From NCBI GenBank assembly GCA_045595165.1, contig JAZNZY010000019.1:98620-162619 (forward strand): DNA of 64,000 nucleotides, read 5' to 3'. A program made the position numbers and the translations under genes. Origin of the DNA: SFLA01 sp045595165. GTDB lineage: Bacteria; Bacillota; Clostridia; Oscillospirales; CAG-382. The notes under the pieces are model-generated. The model was given only the letters and a program-made list of their open reading frames with translations. It ran no database searches and was not told the DNA's origin. Below are positions 43,319-52,123 of the stretch, one piece after another; position 1 is the stretch's first letter, and every line of letters begins with the position of its first letter.

Positions 43319-44452
43319 ATGAAAAAGTTCAAGCTTAAGCATTGGATAAATTATATACTCATTCTCGCTCTGGCAATTCCCTTTACCATCGTTGCTTTTT
43401 CAGGCTCAATAAAGGGCTCTACCTCTCTTATGCTTACCCAGATCGGCTACAGCATAATACTTGCGGTATCTCTTAACCTGGTAGTGGGCTTCCTCGGCGA
43501 GCTTTCCCTCGGCCACGCGGGCTTTATGTGCGCAGGCGCATATATCGGCTGTTTTACCGCAAATTATCTTCACACCGTAATTCCCAATCCCACGGTAGTT
43601 CTTATTTTATCTATGATTGTCGGCGGACTTACCGCGGCACTGTTCGGACTTATAATCGGTCTGCCCACCCTTCGTCTTAAGGGCGACTATCTGGCTATCG
43701 TAACTCTCGCTTTTGGCGAGATAATCCGTACTGTGTTTATGAATCAGGAAATTTTCGGCGGTGCGCTGGGACTTACCACCCGTAAATACGGAAAAACTCT
43801 GTTCGTAATCGTTTTCATAATGGCGATATTCGCCGTTTTCGTAACTCAGAATCTTATGAAGAGTAAGCACGGACGCGCTATTCAGGCTATCCGTGATAAC
43901 GAGATCGCCGCCCGCGCAATGGGCGTAAACGTTACCTACTATAAGCTGGCTGTATTCGTTATTGCCGCTTTCTTCGCAGGTATCGCAGGCGTTTTGTACG
44001 GACACAATACCACCCCCGTTGACTACGGATTTTTCTCCTTCAACTATTCGGTTGAAATTCTGGTTATGGTAGTTCTGGGCGGTATGGGTAACATTACGGG
44101 CTCCATACTTTCCGCCACTCTTCTTACCTTTATCAACATTCAGCTTACCACCAAGCTTTCCGGCGATCTTGCCGCACTTAAATATCTTATTTACGCTCTT
44201 ATTCTTATCGTTGCGGTTATCTGGAACAACGCGCCCGCTTTGCGTAAGGTGCGTGAGAGATTCAGCCTGCACCGTCTTGTGGAATATCTCGTTATCAAGT
44301 TCCGCGGACACCGTATCAAAGAGGACGGCGGTATTGAAGCTCCCGCTACAGCAGACTGGTCCAAGGTTCCCACCAAAATACCTATGGATGCCTTGCTTTC
44401 CACAGATATCGTTCCCGAGCAAAGCGTAAAAGAGGAGGGAGATAAAAAATGA
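43319..44452 (+). CDS. livM: LivM-type ABC permease
   Basis: 377 residues, about ten membrane helices. Family blocks are NLVVGFLGELSLGHAGFM, the LRLKGDYLAIVTLAFGEI segment, AIRDNEIAARAMGVN and the VLGGMGNITGS coupling loop. A soluble C-terminal extension of about 65 residues (after the last helix) is longer than in most LivM proteins. Its stop overlaps the livG start (ATGA). Confidence 0.94.
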   Translation: MKKFKLKHWINYILILALAIPFTIVAFSGSIKGSTSLMLTQIGYSIILAVSLNLVVGFLGELSLGHAGFMCAGAYIGCFTANYLHTVIPNPTVVLILSMIVGGLTAALFGLIIGLPTLRLKGDYLAIVTLAFGEIIRTVFMNQEIFGGALGLTTRKYGKTLFVIVFIMAIFAVFVTQNLMKSKHGRAIQAIRDNEIAARAMGVNVTYYKLAVFVIAAFFAGIAGVLYGHNTTPVDYGFFSFNYSVEILVMVVLGGMGNITGSILSATLLTFINIQLTTKLSGDLAALKYLIYALILIVAVIWNNAPALRKVRERFSLHRLVEYLVIKFRGHRIKEDGGIEAPATADWSKVPTKIPMDALLSTDIVPEQSVKEEGDKK

Positions 44453-45213
44453 GCGAATATATGCTTGAAACCCGTTCTTTGGGTATCTCCTTCGGCGGAC
44501 TTAAAGCCGCACAGGATATTAATTTAAAAATAAAGAAAAATCAGCTTTACGGTCTTATAGGTCCTAACGGCGCAGGTAAAACCACGGTTTTCAACCTGCT
44601 TACCGGCGTATACCGTCCCACCACCGGCACCTTTTTGCTGGATGGTGAGGAGCTTGTGGGCAAAACTCCGGCAGAAATAAACAAAAAAGGCATTGCCCGT
44701 ACCTTCCAGAATATCCGTCTGTTTTCCAACATGTCGGTTATAGATAACGTGCTTGTGGGAATGGGCAACAGCACAAAGTGCAATATTTTCCAAAGTATTT
44801 TCCGCCTTCCCAAGCATTTTTCCACGGAAAAGCAGATGCGCTCTGCTGCCCGTGAACTTCTCCGCGTGTTCGGTCTGGACGAAGAACGCCGTACCGTGGC
44901 TTCCAACCTACCCTACGGTTCACAGCGTCGTTTGGAAATGGCGCGCGCTTTGGCTACCAATCCCAAACTGCTGCTTCTGGATGAGCCTGCCGCAGGTATG
45001 AACCCTCAGGAAACCGCAGAACTTACCGAAACCATCCGCCGTATAAGAGATGAATTTGATATGACCGTGCTTCTTATCGAGCACGATATGAGCCTTGTAT
45101 CCGGTCTGTGCGATGAGCTTACCGTGCTTAACTTCGGTACCACTCTTGCTCACGGAACTACAGAAGAAGTGCTCAGACATCCCGATGTCATTAAAGCTTA
45201 TCTGGGCGAATAA
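44449..45213 (+). CDS. livG: LivG-type ABC ATPase
   Basis: 254 residues. Walker A GPNGAGKTT (about 37-45), Q-loop in ARTFQNIRLF, the LivG-typical signature LPYGSQRRLEMARAL, Walker B LLLLDEPAAGMNP and the switch His in LIEHDMSLV. It pairs with LivF to power the LivHM channel. Start overlaps livM, indicating coupled translation. Confidence 0.95.
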   Translation: MSEYMLETRSLGISFGGLKAAQDINLKIKKNQLYGLIGPNGAGKTTVFNLLTGVYRPTTGTFLLDGEELVGKTPAEINKKGIARTFQNIRLFSNMSVIDNVLVGMGNSTKCNIFQSIFRLPKHFSTEKQMRSAARELLRVFGLDEERRTVASNLPYGSQRRLEMARALATNPKLLLLDEPAAGMNPQETAELTETIRRIRDEFDMTVLLIEHDMSLVSGLCDELTVLNFGTTLAHGTTEEVLRHPDVIKAYLGE

Positions 45214-45234
45214 TCTTGAAGGGAGCGAGATATT

Positions 45235-45945
45235 ATGGCTTTACTTACAGTTGAAGATCTTGAAGTGTCCTATGGTCTTATAAAGGCTATACGCGGCGTT
45301 TCCTTTGAGGTTAATAAAGGCGAGATAGTCGCCCTTATCGGTGCAAACGGCGCAGGTAAGACCACTATAATGCATTCTCTCTGCAACCTTATCCCCAAGG
45401 CGAAGGGAAAGGTTACCTATGATGGCAAGGATATTACCAACGTCCCTGCCCACAAGCTTGTGCCTATGGGTATGGCGCAGGTTCCCGAAGGACGCAGAAT
45501 TTTCTGTGAGCTTACCGTAGCGGAAAACCTTAAAATGGGCGCTTACACCAGAAGCGATAAAGCAGAAAAGGAAAACACATTAAAAGAGGTTTACGCGCGT
45601 TTCCCCATTCTCAAAGAGCGTTCAAAGCAGATTGCAGGCACTCTTTCCGGCGGTGAACAGCAAATGCTGGCGATGAGCCGTGCGCTTATGTCCCGTCCGT
45701 CCCTCATTTTGCTGGATGAGCCCAGTATGGGACTTTCCCCCTTGTACGTTAACACTATTTTCGATATGATATCCGAGATCAACCGCGCAGGTACTACCGT
45801 TCTGTTGGTTGAGCAGAATGCTAAAAAAGCACTTTCCATTGCAAACCGCGCATACGTTCTGGAAACGGGACTTATCGTCCGCGAAGGCACGGGTGAAGAA
45901 CTGCTGAATGATGATGCGGTTATACGCGCCTACCTCGGCGGCTAA
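45235..45945 (+). CDS. livF: LivF-type ABC ATPase
   Basis: 236 residues. Walker A GANGAGKTT (about 36-44), signature LSGGEQQMLAMSRAL, Walker B LILLDEPSMGLSP and VEQNAKKALSIA, the LivF form of the switch region. GGGAG lies upstream of the ATG. Last gene of the liv operon; a dispersed repeat and a terminator follow. Confidence 0.95.
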   Translation: MALLTVEDLEVSYGLIKAIRGVSFEVNKGEIVALIGANGAGKTTIMHSLCNLIPKAKGKVTYDGKDITNVPAHKLVPMGMAQVPEGRRIFCELTVAENLKMGAYTRSDKAEKENTLKEVYARFPILKERSKQIAGTLSGGEQQMLAMSRALMSRPSLILLDEPSMGLSPLYVNTIFDMISEINRAGTTVLLVEQNAKKALSIANRAYVLETGLIVREGTGEELLNDDAVIRAYLGG

Positions 45946-46035
45946 TATCGCTCGGTAAAAGCACTGTAGAACAAAAACGCAAAGAATTGTAAAAATTTTG
46001 CTGCAGCAAGTTTCCGTTTGTAGGGCGGGTGGCTT

Positions 46036-46082
46036 GCCCGGGGTCCCCAAAAAATGCGGTAGCATTTTTCGGGGCGCCCCTT
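46036..46082. repeat. GGGGTCCCC dispersed element (copy d)
   Basis: CCCGGGGTCCCC, then the hairpin AAAATGCggtaGCATTTT, then CGGGGCGCCCC. Lies in the 404-bp gap between livF and the M20 gene. Confidence 0.7.
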
Positions 46083-46114
46083 GCCCCCGCCGCTTTAATC
46101 ACCAAATAAGGTAA

Positions 46115-46153
46115 AAATTCGGTAGAAGTAAAATCTCTACCGAATTTCTTTTT
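46115..46153 (+). terminator. Terminator of the liv operon
   Basis: AAATTCGGTAGA and TCTACCGAATTT form a 12-bp stem with a nine-base loop, followed by CTTTTTTA. Confidence 0.88.
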
Positions 46154-46156
46154 TAT

Positions 46157-46349
46157 TTTGCGTTTTTTAAACGTTTTCGCTCGGGAGGCAGTAGGTTACT
46201 ACAGCTCTCCACTCGCGAAAAACGTTTTCTACAGCGTTTTACCATCGCTCACTTCAAAAACTTGCTTTTTCGTTACCACAGACATAACATATCAAAAACA
46301 ATTATTACGGTTTTTTGCTTTGCAAAAAACTTCCATAATTTCTCATTCC
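46157..46349. other. Gene-free stretch with inverted repeats before the M20 gene
   Basis: AACGTTTTCGC near 46169 is mirrored by GCGAAAAACGTT near 46215. A GTTTTTTGCtttGCAAAAAAC palindrome at 46310-46330 may terminate the minus-strand M20 gene. The remainder includes a TTTCTCATTCCTCATTTATC-type tract that runs into the 3' end of the M20 gene. No gene is seen. Confidence 0.5.
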
Positions 46350-47537
46350 TCATTTATCATTTCTCATTCCCAGCTTTGCGTATGCCGCTGCTCCGATGGG
46401 GAGCGCTTCTTCGTCGAACTCAGCTTTGGGGTGGTGCTGAGGATAGATATATCCTTTTTCCTTTTCTCCTGCGGTTATGGCTACCATTACGGTAGGGATT
46501 TTTTGGCTCACGTAGGCGAAATCCTCGCTTCCGCCTCCCCGCGCTACCCGTCCGTCGGGGCTTATCATTGCCGTTGTGAGCACGTACTCTTCGCTTAAAA
46601 GACCTTTTAACTCATCAAACACACGTTCGGATAGATGTTTTTCGTTAATAAACACCGGAGTTCCCGAGGTGAAGGTTACCTTTGCGCTTCCCCGATAAGT
46701 TTCTGCCGCGGCACAAGCGATCTCGGTAATTCTGCTTTTAAGATATTCTCTCGTTTTTTCATCAAATGATCTTGCCGTTCCTTTTAATATCGCTTTGTCT
46801 GCCAGAGTGTTCCCGTTCTGTCCTCCTTGCATATATCCTATTGTGAGGACGGTTTCCTTTCTTATATCCACTTCTCTGGACTGAAGCACCTGCAATGCAT
46901 TTACGGTCTGGGAGGCGATGAGTACGCTGTCAACCCCTTTCCAAGGTGCGCTTCCGTGGCAGGCTTTGCCTTGAATTTCTATGGTGAAATGATCGCAGGC
47001 GGGTGCACCTGCGCCGGGTGAACCAACAATCACCGTACCCGTGGGCATATCCACGGCGGTTATGACGTGAACCATAACCGCTTCGTCTACTCCGTCCAGT
47101 ATGCCGTTTTCAATCATATCCTTTGCGCCCTCAAGGATTTCCTCCGCAGGCTGAAACATAAAAACGACCCTGTTTTTTAGCAGGTGTTCCTTTTCTTTCA
47201 GAATCTGTGCCGCACCCAGAAGCATGGCTGTGTGCATATCATGTCCGCAAGCGTGCATATTTTCGCTTGCCGCGTAAGAGAGGTGGGTTTCCTCATCAAT
47301 GGGCAAAGCGTCCGTGTCCGCCCGCAAAAGTATGGTCTTTTCTCCGCCTCCGATCTCCGCCTTTATTCCGCCGATACCGCATTTTTCGGGCTCGTATCCC
47401 ATCTCTTTCAACCTGTCGATTATATATTCCGACGTCTTTTTTGTGTTAAATCCTGTCTCTGCATTTTTGTGAATATGCCGTCTGTGGCGGATAAGCTCGT
47501 CCTTCAAAGCATTGGCTTGTTCAAGTAAATTTTTCAT
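46350..47537 (-). CDS. M20-family amidohydrolase
   Basis: 395 residues. Metal-dependent amidase/peptidase of the M20D type (hippurate, N-acetyl-amino acid or indole-conjugate hydrolases). The Cys/His metal site is in MHACGHDMHTAML, with FQPAEE carrying the catalytic Glu, and the dimerisation domain spans the middle. The closing ARGGGSEDFAYVSQ and YIYPQHHPKAEFDE are typical. The ATG at 47537 has AAAGGACGGG upstream. The last residues (NDK) come from an AT-rich tract resembling a short repeat, suggesting a remodelled 3' end. The substrate is unknown. Confidence 0.88.
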   Translation of the reverse strand: MKNLLEQANALKDELIRHRRHIHKNAETGFNTKKTSEYIIDRLKEMGYEPEKCGIGGIKAEIGGGEKTILLRADTDALPIDEETHLSYAASENMHACGHDMHTAMLLGAAQILKEKEHLLKNRVVFMFQPAEEILEGAKDMIENGILDGVDEAVMVHVITAVDMPTGTVIVGSPGAGAPACDHFTIEIQGKACHGSAPWKGVDSVLIASQTVNALQVLQSREVDIRKETVLTIGYMQGGQNGNTLADKAILKGTARSFDEKTREYLKSRITEIACAAAETYRGSAKVTFTSGTPVFINEKHLSERVFDELKGLLSEEYVLTTAMISPDGRVARGGGSEDFAYVSQKIPTVMVAITAGEKEKGYIYPQHHPKAEFDEEALPIGAAAYAKLGMRNDK

Positions 47538-47598
47538 ATTATCCCGTCCTTTCCACAATATTATTCCATAATAATTGCTTTTTAAAAGGATTTTTGCT

Positions 47599-47670
47599 AA
47601 AATACAACCAACGGTTAATATAAAACTCTACCTTTGGTTTACCCGTATCAACCGTTGGTCGCTGTATTTT
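47599..47670. promoter_or_regulatory. Large inverted repeat upstream of the HTH gene (candidate operator)
   Basis: AAAATACAACCAACGGTT (47599-47616) is mirrored by AACCGTTGGTCGCTGTATTTT (47650-47670) with a four-base bulge. It lies between divergent genes; a TAAAAT -10-like box follows at about 47686, so the right arm overlaps the probable -35 region. It could be the site of the downstream HTH protein or a hairpin in DNA/RNA. Confidence 0.5.
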
Positions 47671-47725
47671 TCGGTGTTTGCGGTGTAAAATCACAGCACA
47701 ACGAACAGAAAGGAATTTTGAAATT

Positions 47726-48223
47726 ATGAAAAAAACACTCGGACATCGCATATCATCGCTACGCAAAGAAAAATCACTTACTCAGGAAGAGCTTTCCGAA
47801 CTGTTGGGAGTTTCCGCCCAAGCGGTAAGCAAATGGGAAAACGACGCGGCTTGTCCCGATATTATGCTTTTACCCAAGCTGGCAAAAATACTGGGCGTTA
47901 CCACAGACCTGCTCCTTTCCGGCGAAAAAGAGCAGGACACCGTCTTCGTTCCCCAAGCGGAACGTAAAAGTATGGAAAAAATGATGCTCCGCGTACGGGT
48001 CATCTCCTCGGACGGACATAAAGTAAACATAAACCTTCCCGCGGCGCTGGTAAAGGTTATCGTGGAAAACGGAATTTCTATAGGCAATTTCGGCATAGAA
48101 GCCGATGCCGCGCAAAAGATAGATTTCGAAAAAATATTCAATCTTATAGAACAAGGCGTTATGGGCAAGCTGGTGGAGGTGGAATCCTCTGATGGGGATA
48201 CGGTAGAGGTGTTCGTGGAATAA
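47726..48223 (+). CDS. XRE-type HTH protein with SHOCT-like C-terminal domain
   Basis: 165 residues from the ATG at 47726, with AAAGGA upstream. Residues about 5-60 are a Cro/CI HTH (RKEKSLTQEELSELLGVSAQAVSKWEN). After a linker, residues 85-165 form a small alpha/beta region (VRVISSDGHKVNINLP, then FEKIFNLIEQG and VEVESSDGDTVEVFVE) resembling the SHOCT-like domain found in envelope-stress and DUF2089-like proteins. The next gene starts directly after its stop and ends with a similar VDILSPNGEHISI pattern. Likely a transcription regulator; its target is unknown. Confidence 0.82.
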   Translation: MKKTLGHRISSLRKEKSLTQEELSELLGVSAQAVSKWENDAACPDIMLLPKLAKILGVTTDLLLSGEKEQDTVFVPQAERKSMEKMMLRVRVISSDGHKVNINLPAALVKVIVENGISIGNFGIEADAAQKIDFEKIFNLIEQGVMGKLVEVESSDGDTVEVFVE

Positions 48224-48481
48224 ATGAAAATAAATATAAAATCGCCGTCCCGCCGTTTCGTTTTGTGGGTTCCGTCGTTTCTCGTTTTTAATCCCGTAAC
48301 CGCCTCCGTTGCGGGAAGATGGATAAATGCCAAAACAAAAAGCGGGAAAAAGTCGGGGGTATCGTCACGGGCGTGCCGTAAAATATTCAAGGAAATAAAC
48401 CGTTGCCGCCGCAAAAACAAGGATTGGCGTGTGGTGGATATACTCTCCCCGAACGGAGAACACATATCGATAAAGCTATAA
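48224..48481 (+). CDS. Small basic protein paired with the HTH regulator
   Basis: 85 residues, immediately after the HTH stop codon (no spacer), so translation is coupled. N-terminus MKINIKSPSRRFVLW, a hydrophobic stretch FLVFNPVTASVAG, a very basic middle (KTKSGKKSG..CRRKNK) and a C-terminal VVDILSPNGEHISIKL that mirrors the C-terminus of the upstream HTH protein. I have no name for the family. The shared terminal motif suggests the two interact or derive from the same domain. Confidence 0.65.
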   Translation: MKINIKSPSRRFVLWVPSFLVFNPVTASVAGRWINAKTKSGKKSGVSSRACRKIFKEINRCRRKNKDWRVVDILSPNGEHISIKL

Positions 48482-48507
48482 AAAAAGAGCCTATATGGCT
48501 CTTTTTG
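48482..48507. terminator. Bidirectional terminator after the HTH pair
   Basis: AAAAAGAGCC and GGCTCTTTTT pair around TATAT; it sits between the plus-strand pair and the minus-strand membrane gene and can serve both. Confidence 0.88.
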
Positions 48508-48513
48508 GCGTTT

Positions 48514-49722
48514 TTATATGTATTTATACAGATTCTTGTTTCGCGCACCGTCGATACATTCGCGCTCCAGCGCGTTTATAAATCCCGTGCCGGCAAACAT
48601 TTTGTATTTTCCAATTTCTTCGCCGTTGTCCACATCAAATATCTTTCCTGCTTTGTTTGTCTGCATAAATTTGGATACGGGTACTATTATCAATATCTTA
48701 TCATGCTCGCTTTCATAATCGAAATCAAAGGCTTTTACATATCTGAATATCTCTATTCTCGCGCCCTTTTTGCCGATACTTATTGTGTGGATATGCTCGC
48801 CTTTGCCATTCTCGTGAAGAACCATGGGGACGCTCTTTTTAAGACTGCACAACAGCTTGCAGGAGTAGGTCTTTTTGTCCGTCTTTATGGTAAATGATTC
48901 GCCCTTATAAGGCTGGAAAAGGGATTTAAAGGGCACTTTTATTTCGGATAGTTCGTATCCCTTTCGGCTGCAGACGGTTTTTAACTGCTTTATAAAAGCT
49001 TTGCGCTTCGCTGTTGCCCGCAGGGCACGGAACAAGGGCGGGAGTACGATAATTGCCGCGATAATACACAAAACCGTGATCAGCCCGTTTACGGTTACGG
49101 CTTCCGCAAGACCTTTGAATATCCCGGTTATACCGCTTACGTAGGGGAATATGTATATAAGCACCGTTCCGCCCAGCGTGTATACCACTGCGATAATAGC
49201 CGCCTGCTCGTAATATGCGGAAGAAGTGTAATGCTTTTGGTTCTCTCCGTCCTTTTTCCAATCCACAGAGGCGGTAACCGTAGCTAAAGCGCCGAGGATA
49301 ACGAACAGCGCAAAACAGATGCACAGCATTATTAGCAGGGATACTATATCTCTTTGCCCTCTGCACAGCACCGATGTAACCGCTCTCATAGGTATGGCAA
49401 AATAGCACAAGGCGGTTGCGGCGGATACTATCCACAAATAGGGACGGGCAAACGCAATACGCAAAGCGGTAAATATATTTTGGTTTTCTCTGCAAAAATA
49501 TTTATCTCTCGCCTCGGTATCGTATTTGGTTCCCTGCTTGAACGCCGAATAATACGCCAAAAATGCGGTGATAACTATGATGATATGGGACGCTTGGTTG
49601 GCATACTGGGTAAATTGACCGAAGCTTATGCACTGGTAATGAAATATAGGGAGAATAACGGGCAAGAGAATATTAAAAAGCATTTTTACCGCTTTGCTTA
49701 TATACAAAAAAGCTTTTTTCAT
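48514..49722 (-). CDS. Polytopic membrane protein of unknown function
   Basis: 402 residues, not recognised. About five to six hydrophobic helices occupy residues 10-60, 90-155 and 170-235, followed by a basic stretch (RATAKRKAFIKQLKTVCSRKG) and a soluble, beta-rich C-terminal domain of some 150 residues with no clear motif. It lies 12 bp downstream of lysA on the same strand, so the two may be cotranscribed, but the functional link is unclear. Confidence 0.65.
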   Translation of the reverse strand: MKKAFLYISKAVKMLFNILLPVILPIFHYQCISFGQFTQYANQASHIIIVITAFLAYYSAFKQGTKYDTEARDKYFCRENQNIFTALRIAFARPYLWIVSAATALCYFAIPMRAVTSVLCRGQRDIVSLLIMLCICFALFVILGALATVTASVDWKKDGENQKHYTSSAYYEQAAIIAVVYTLGGTVLIYIFPYVSGITGIFKGLAEAVTVNGLITVLCIIAAIIVLPPLFRALRATAKRKAFIKQLKTVCSRKGYELSEIKVPFKSLFQPYKGESFTIKTDKKTYSCKLLCSLKKSVPMVLHENGKGEHIHTISIGKKGARIEIFRYVKAFDFDYESEHDKILIIVPVSKFMQTNKAGKIFDVDNGEEIGKYKMFAGTGFINALERECIDGARNKNLYKYI

Positions 49723-49734
49723 ACCCCGTTCTCC

Positions 49735-51039
49735 TTAAATAATATCGTTTTTAATAATATCTTCGTAGGTCTCTCGTTTAATAATTATCTTTTTCTCGCC
49801 GTTTCCCTTAACAGCTATCATGGCGGGACGGGGAATACGGTTGTAATTACTGGACATAGAGTAATTGTATGCGCCGGTCGCCAATACGGCTAAAGTGTCC
49901 CCCGCTTCAACTTGGGGAAGAGGTACGTTTTCCTGTATCAGGTCGCCGGATTCACAGCATTTACCCGCAATAGTAACCTCTTTTGCGTTTTCCTTGTCTG
50001 CCTTGTTGGCGATGCAGGCGGAATATTTTGCGCCGTACATAATATAACGGGGGTTATCCGTCATACCGCCGTCCACGGAAACGTAGGTGCGCACGTTTTG
50101 TATATCCTTAACACAGCCGACGGTGTAAAGAGTTATGCCTGCTTCAGCCACAATAGATCTGCCCGGCTCAAAAACCAGGTAAGGCAGGGGCATATTTCTT
50201 TCCTCTGCCGCTTCTTTTACCACGTCTATCGCCGCTTTTACGTATTCATAGGGCGCAAGAGGATCATCGGATTCAACGTATTTTATGCCGAATCCGCCCC
50301 CTAAATTAAGTATATGAGGGTTAATTCCCAACTTATCACGCAGGTCGGAAACAAAGCTCATCATGACCCTTGCCGCTTCTCTGAACGGCTCCACGTCAAA
50401 TATCTGGGAACCGATATGGCAATGCACGCCGTCCACGCATATATTTTTAAGACCTGCGGCGTATTTGTGAATTTTAAAAGCTTCGCCGTTTTCCAAAGCA
50501 ACTCCGAACTTGGAGTCTATCTGCCCCGTGCGCACAAAATCGTGGGTATGAGCGTCAATACCCGGCTTTATTCGGAAAAGTATTTTTTGTACCACGCCTT
50601 TTTCTGAGGCTATCTCGTTAAGAGTGTTAAGCTCGTTCAGATTGTCCACCACGAAGTGTCCCACGCCGCAATCAATCGCCAATTTAATTTCATCGGGAGT
50701 TTTATTGTTTCCGTGGAAAAACACCTTTTCCATAGGAAATCCCGCTTTTTTAAGGGTGTATATTTCTCCGCCGGAAACCACATCTGCGCCCAAGCCTTCT
50801 TCTGCGGCGATACGGGCGGTATACATTGTGCAAAGCGCCTTGCTTGCGTAAAGCGCAAGACCGTTTCCGCCGTAATATTCGTCTATGGCGTTTTTGTATC
50901 CGCGGCAGTTTTGTCTTACTTTATCTTCGTTAAGCACGTAAAGAGGCGTGCCGAATTCCTTTGCAATAGATACGGTATCCTGCCCTGCGATACATAAATG
51001 GCCTTGGTTGTTTACTGTAAGATTTTCGGGGTAAAGCAT
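49735..51039 (-). CDS. lysA: Diaminopimelate decarboxylase
   Basis: Last step of lysine synthesis: meso-DAP to L-lysine and CO2. 434 residues, fold-type III PLP enzyme with the PLP Lys67 in LYASKALC, HCHIGSQI, NLGGGFGIKY, FEPGRSIVAEAG and CCESGD (active-site Cys from the partner subunit). Its presence shows that DAP is made, consistent with a DAP-type MurE. The HAD gene ends 48 bp upstream, leaving no room for a lysine riboswitch. Confidence 0.96.
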   Translation of the reverse strand: MLYPENLTVNNQGHLCIAGQDTVSIAKEFGTPLYVLNEDKVRQNCRGYKNAIDEYYGGNGLALYASKALCTMYTARIAAEEGLGADVVSGGEIYTLKKAGFPMEKVFFHGNNKTPDEIKLAIDCGVGHFVVDNLNELNTLNEIASEKGVVQKILFRIKPGIDAHTHDFVRTGQIDSKFGVALENGEAFKIHKYAAGLKNICVDGVHCHIGSQIFDVEPFREAARVMMSFVSDLRDKLGINPHILNLGGGFGIKYVESDDPLAPYEYVKAAIDVVKEAAEERNMPLPYLVFEPGRSIVAEAGITLYTVGCVKDIQNVRTYVSVDGGMTDNPRYIMYGAKYSACIANKADKENAKEVTIAGKCCESGDLIQENVPLPQVEAGDTLAVLATGAYNYSMSSNYNRIPRPAMIAVKGNGEKKIIIKRETYEDIIKNDII

Positions 51040-51087
51040 AATAAAAATAACTTCCTTTAAAAGAGAAAAATAAGTTTTTTAATTATA

Positions 51088-51816
51088 TCACATTTTTTGC
51101 GATTTTTCCACAAGTTTTTTAATATATTCCGTTAAATCGCGGAAATTTCCTTTTTCGTATATAGAGATATCTTTTTGTTTACGGTTTAAAAGACAGTCTG
51201 TAAGCAAAAACACCTTTATTCCCGTGCTTTCTGCGGGCATATCGTCATCCACATCGTTACCCACCATAAGACATTCTTCGGGCAAAAGACCTGCTTTTTC
51301 GAGTACATCCGTATAATATTCGGGTTTTGGCTTGCAAAAACGGGAGTTTTCGTATGCGGTTATAATTTCAAAATCCGTTTTTTTAAGTCCTGCCCAACCG
51401 ATACGGGCATGGGTAGCAATGGCGGGGAACACGGGGTTTGTTGCGAGGATTGTGCGTATTCCCGTAGATTTTAAAAACGTTATCAGCTCTTTCGCTTTCG
51501 GGTTTAGGGAAGAAAACTCCTTAAGAGAATCAAACTCGGTTTTGTAAAAATCCTCAAACACCGGCTTTTCTTTAATTACATCCTCGCCGTATACCGCGCA
51601 CAGTCTGTCCCAAAAGGCACGCTCGTTGGTCTTTGCGCCGTCATTTTTCAGCATATCCACACAACCGGCATAAACCGTTTCATATAGCTTTTTGGGCTCA
51701 AATCCTCTTTTTGCCATATAGGTTACAAGCCTTTTGAAATATGCGTCTAAAAATTCGTCCTGCCTCAAGGGAAGCAGAGTTCCGTCCAGATCAAATAAAA
51801 CTGCCTTTATTGTCAT
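51088..51816 (-). CDS. HAD-superfamily hydrolase
   Basis: 242 residues from the ATG at 51816, seven bases after GGAG. Motif I AVLFDLDGTL (Asp nucleophile near residue 9), motif II ILATNP, motif III Lys around CKPKPEYY and motif IV GNDVDDDMPAE are all present with a helical cap after motif I. Most relatives are phosphatases of small sugar phosphates or nucleotides; the substrate is unknown. Probably the first gene of the lysA/membrane-protein transcript. Confidence 0.88.
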   Translation of the reverse strand: MTIKAVLFDLDGTLLPLRQDEFLDAYFKRLVTYMAKRGFEPKKLYETVYAGCVDMLKNDGAKTNERAFWDRLCAVYGEDVIKEKPVFEDFYKTEFDSLKEFSSLNPKAKELITFLKSTGIRTILATNPVFPAIATHARIGWAGLKKTDFEIITAYENSRFCKPKPEYYTDVLEKAGLLPEECLMVGNDVDDDMPAESTGIKVFLLTDCLLNRKQKDISIYEKGNFRDLTEYIKKLVEKSQKM

Positions 51817-51886
51817 AGTCGCTCCATTTATATCGTGCTTCGTTAGATTATAATACCACGTTTTCCCGTTGTCAATACAATTACCC

Positions 51887-51933
51887 CCAACAATCACCCC
51901 AAGAAGCCTTGCGGCTTCTCGGGGACCCCGACA
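51887..51933. repeat. GGGGTCCCCG dispersed element (copy e)
   Basis: Reads AATCACCCCAAGAAGCC, loop TTGC, GGCTTCTCGGGGACCCCGA; the reverse complement nearly equals the copy at 22752. Lies upstream of the HAD gene. Confidence 0.8.
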
Positions 51934-51936
51934 AGA

Positions 51937-51968
51937 AAAGCGCAGTGCTTTGCACACTGCGCTTTTTT
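51937..51968. terminator. Strong hairpin, terminator-like
   Basis: AAAAGCGCAGTG and CACTGCGCTTTT pair around a CTTTGCA-type loop, followed on the plus strand by TTGAATCC. No gene ends directly before it on either strand, so its role may be to insulate the candidate RNA promoter. Confidence 0.6.
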
Positions 51969-52088
51969 GAATCCCCAACACATACAGAATAACACAAAAC
52001 CATAATAATGTCAACACTTTTGTGGGCATTTTAACCAACTTCTGCGAAATAAACAAAAATATTTCGTGCATTTTGTATATATTGTGTA

Positions 52089-52117
52089 TTGAAAAACTCT
52101 GTTTCGGATGGTATTAT
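52089..52117 (+). promoter_or_regulatory. Promoter of the candidate structured RNA
   Basis: TTGAAA, 17-bp spacer, TATTAT; start of transcription expected near 52124. No ORF with a ribosome site follows for more than 550 bp. Confidence 0.7.
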
Positions 52118-52123
52118 ATAGAC

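Noticed and set aside
51040..51087. Lysine riboswitch before lysA
   Set aside because: Only 48 bp separate lysA from the preceding gene, too short for the aptamer.
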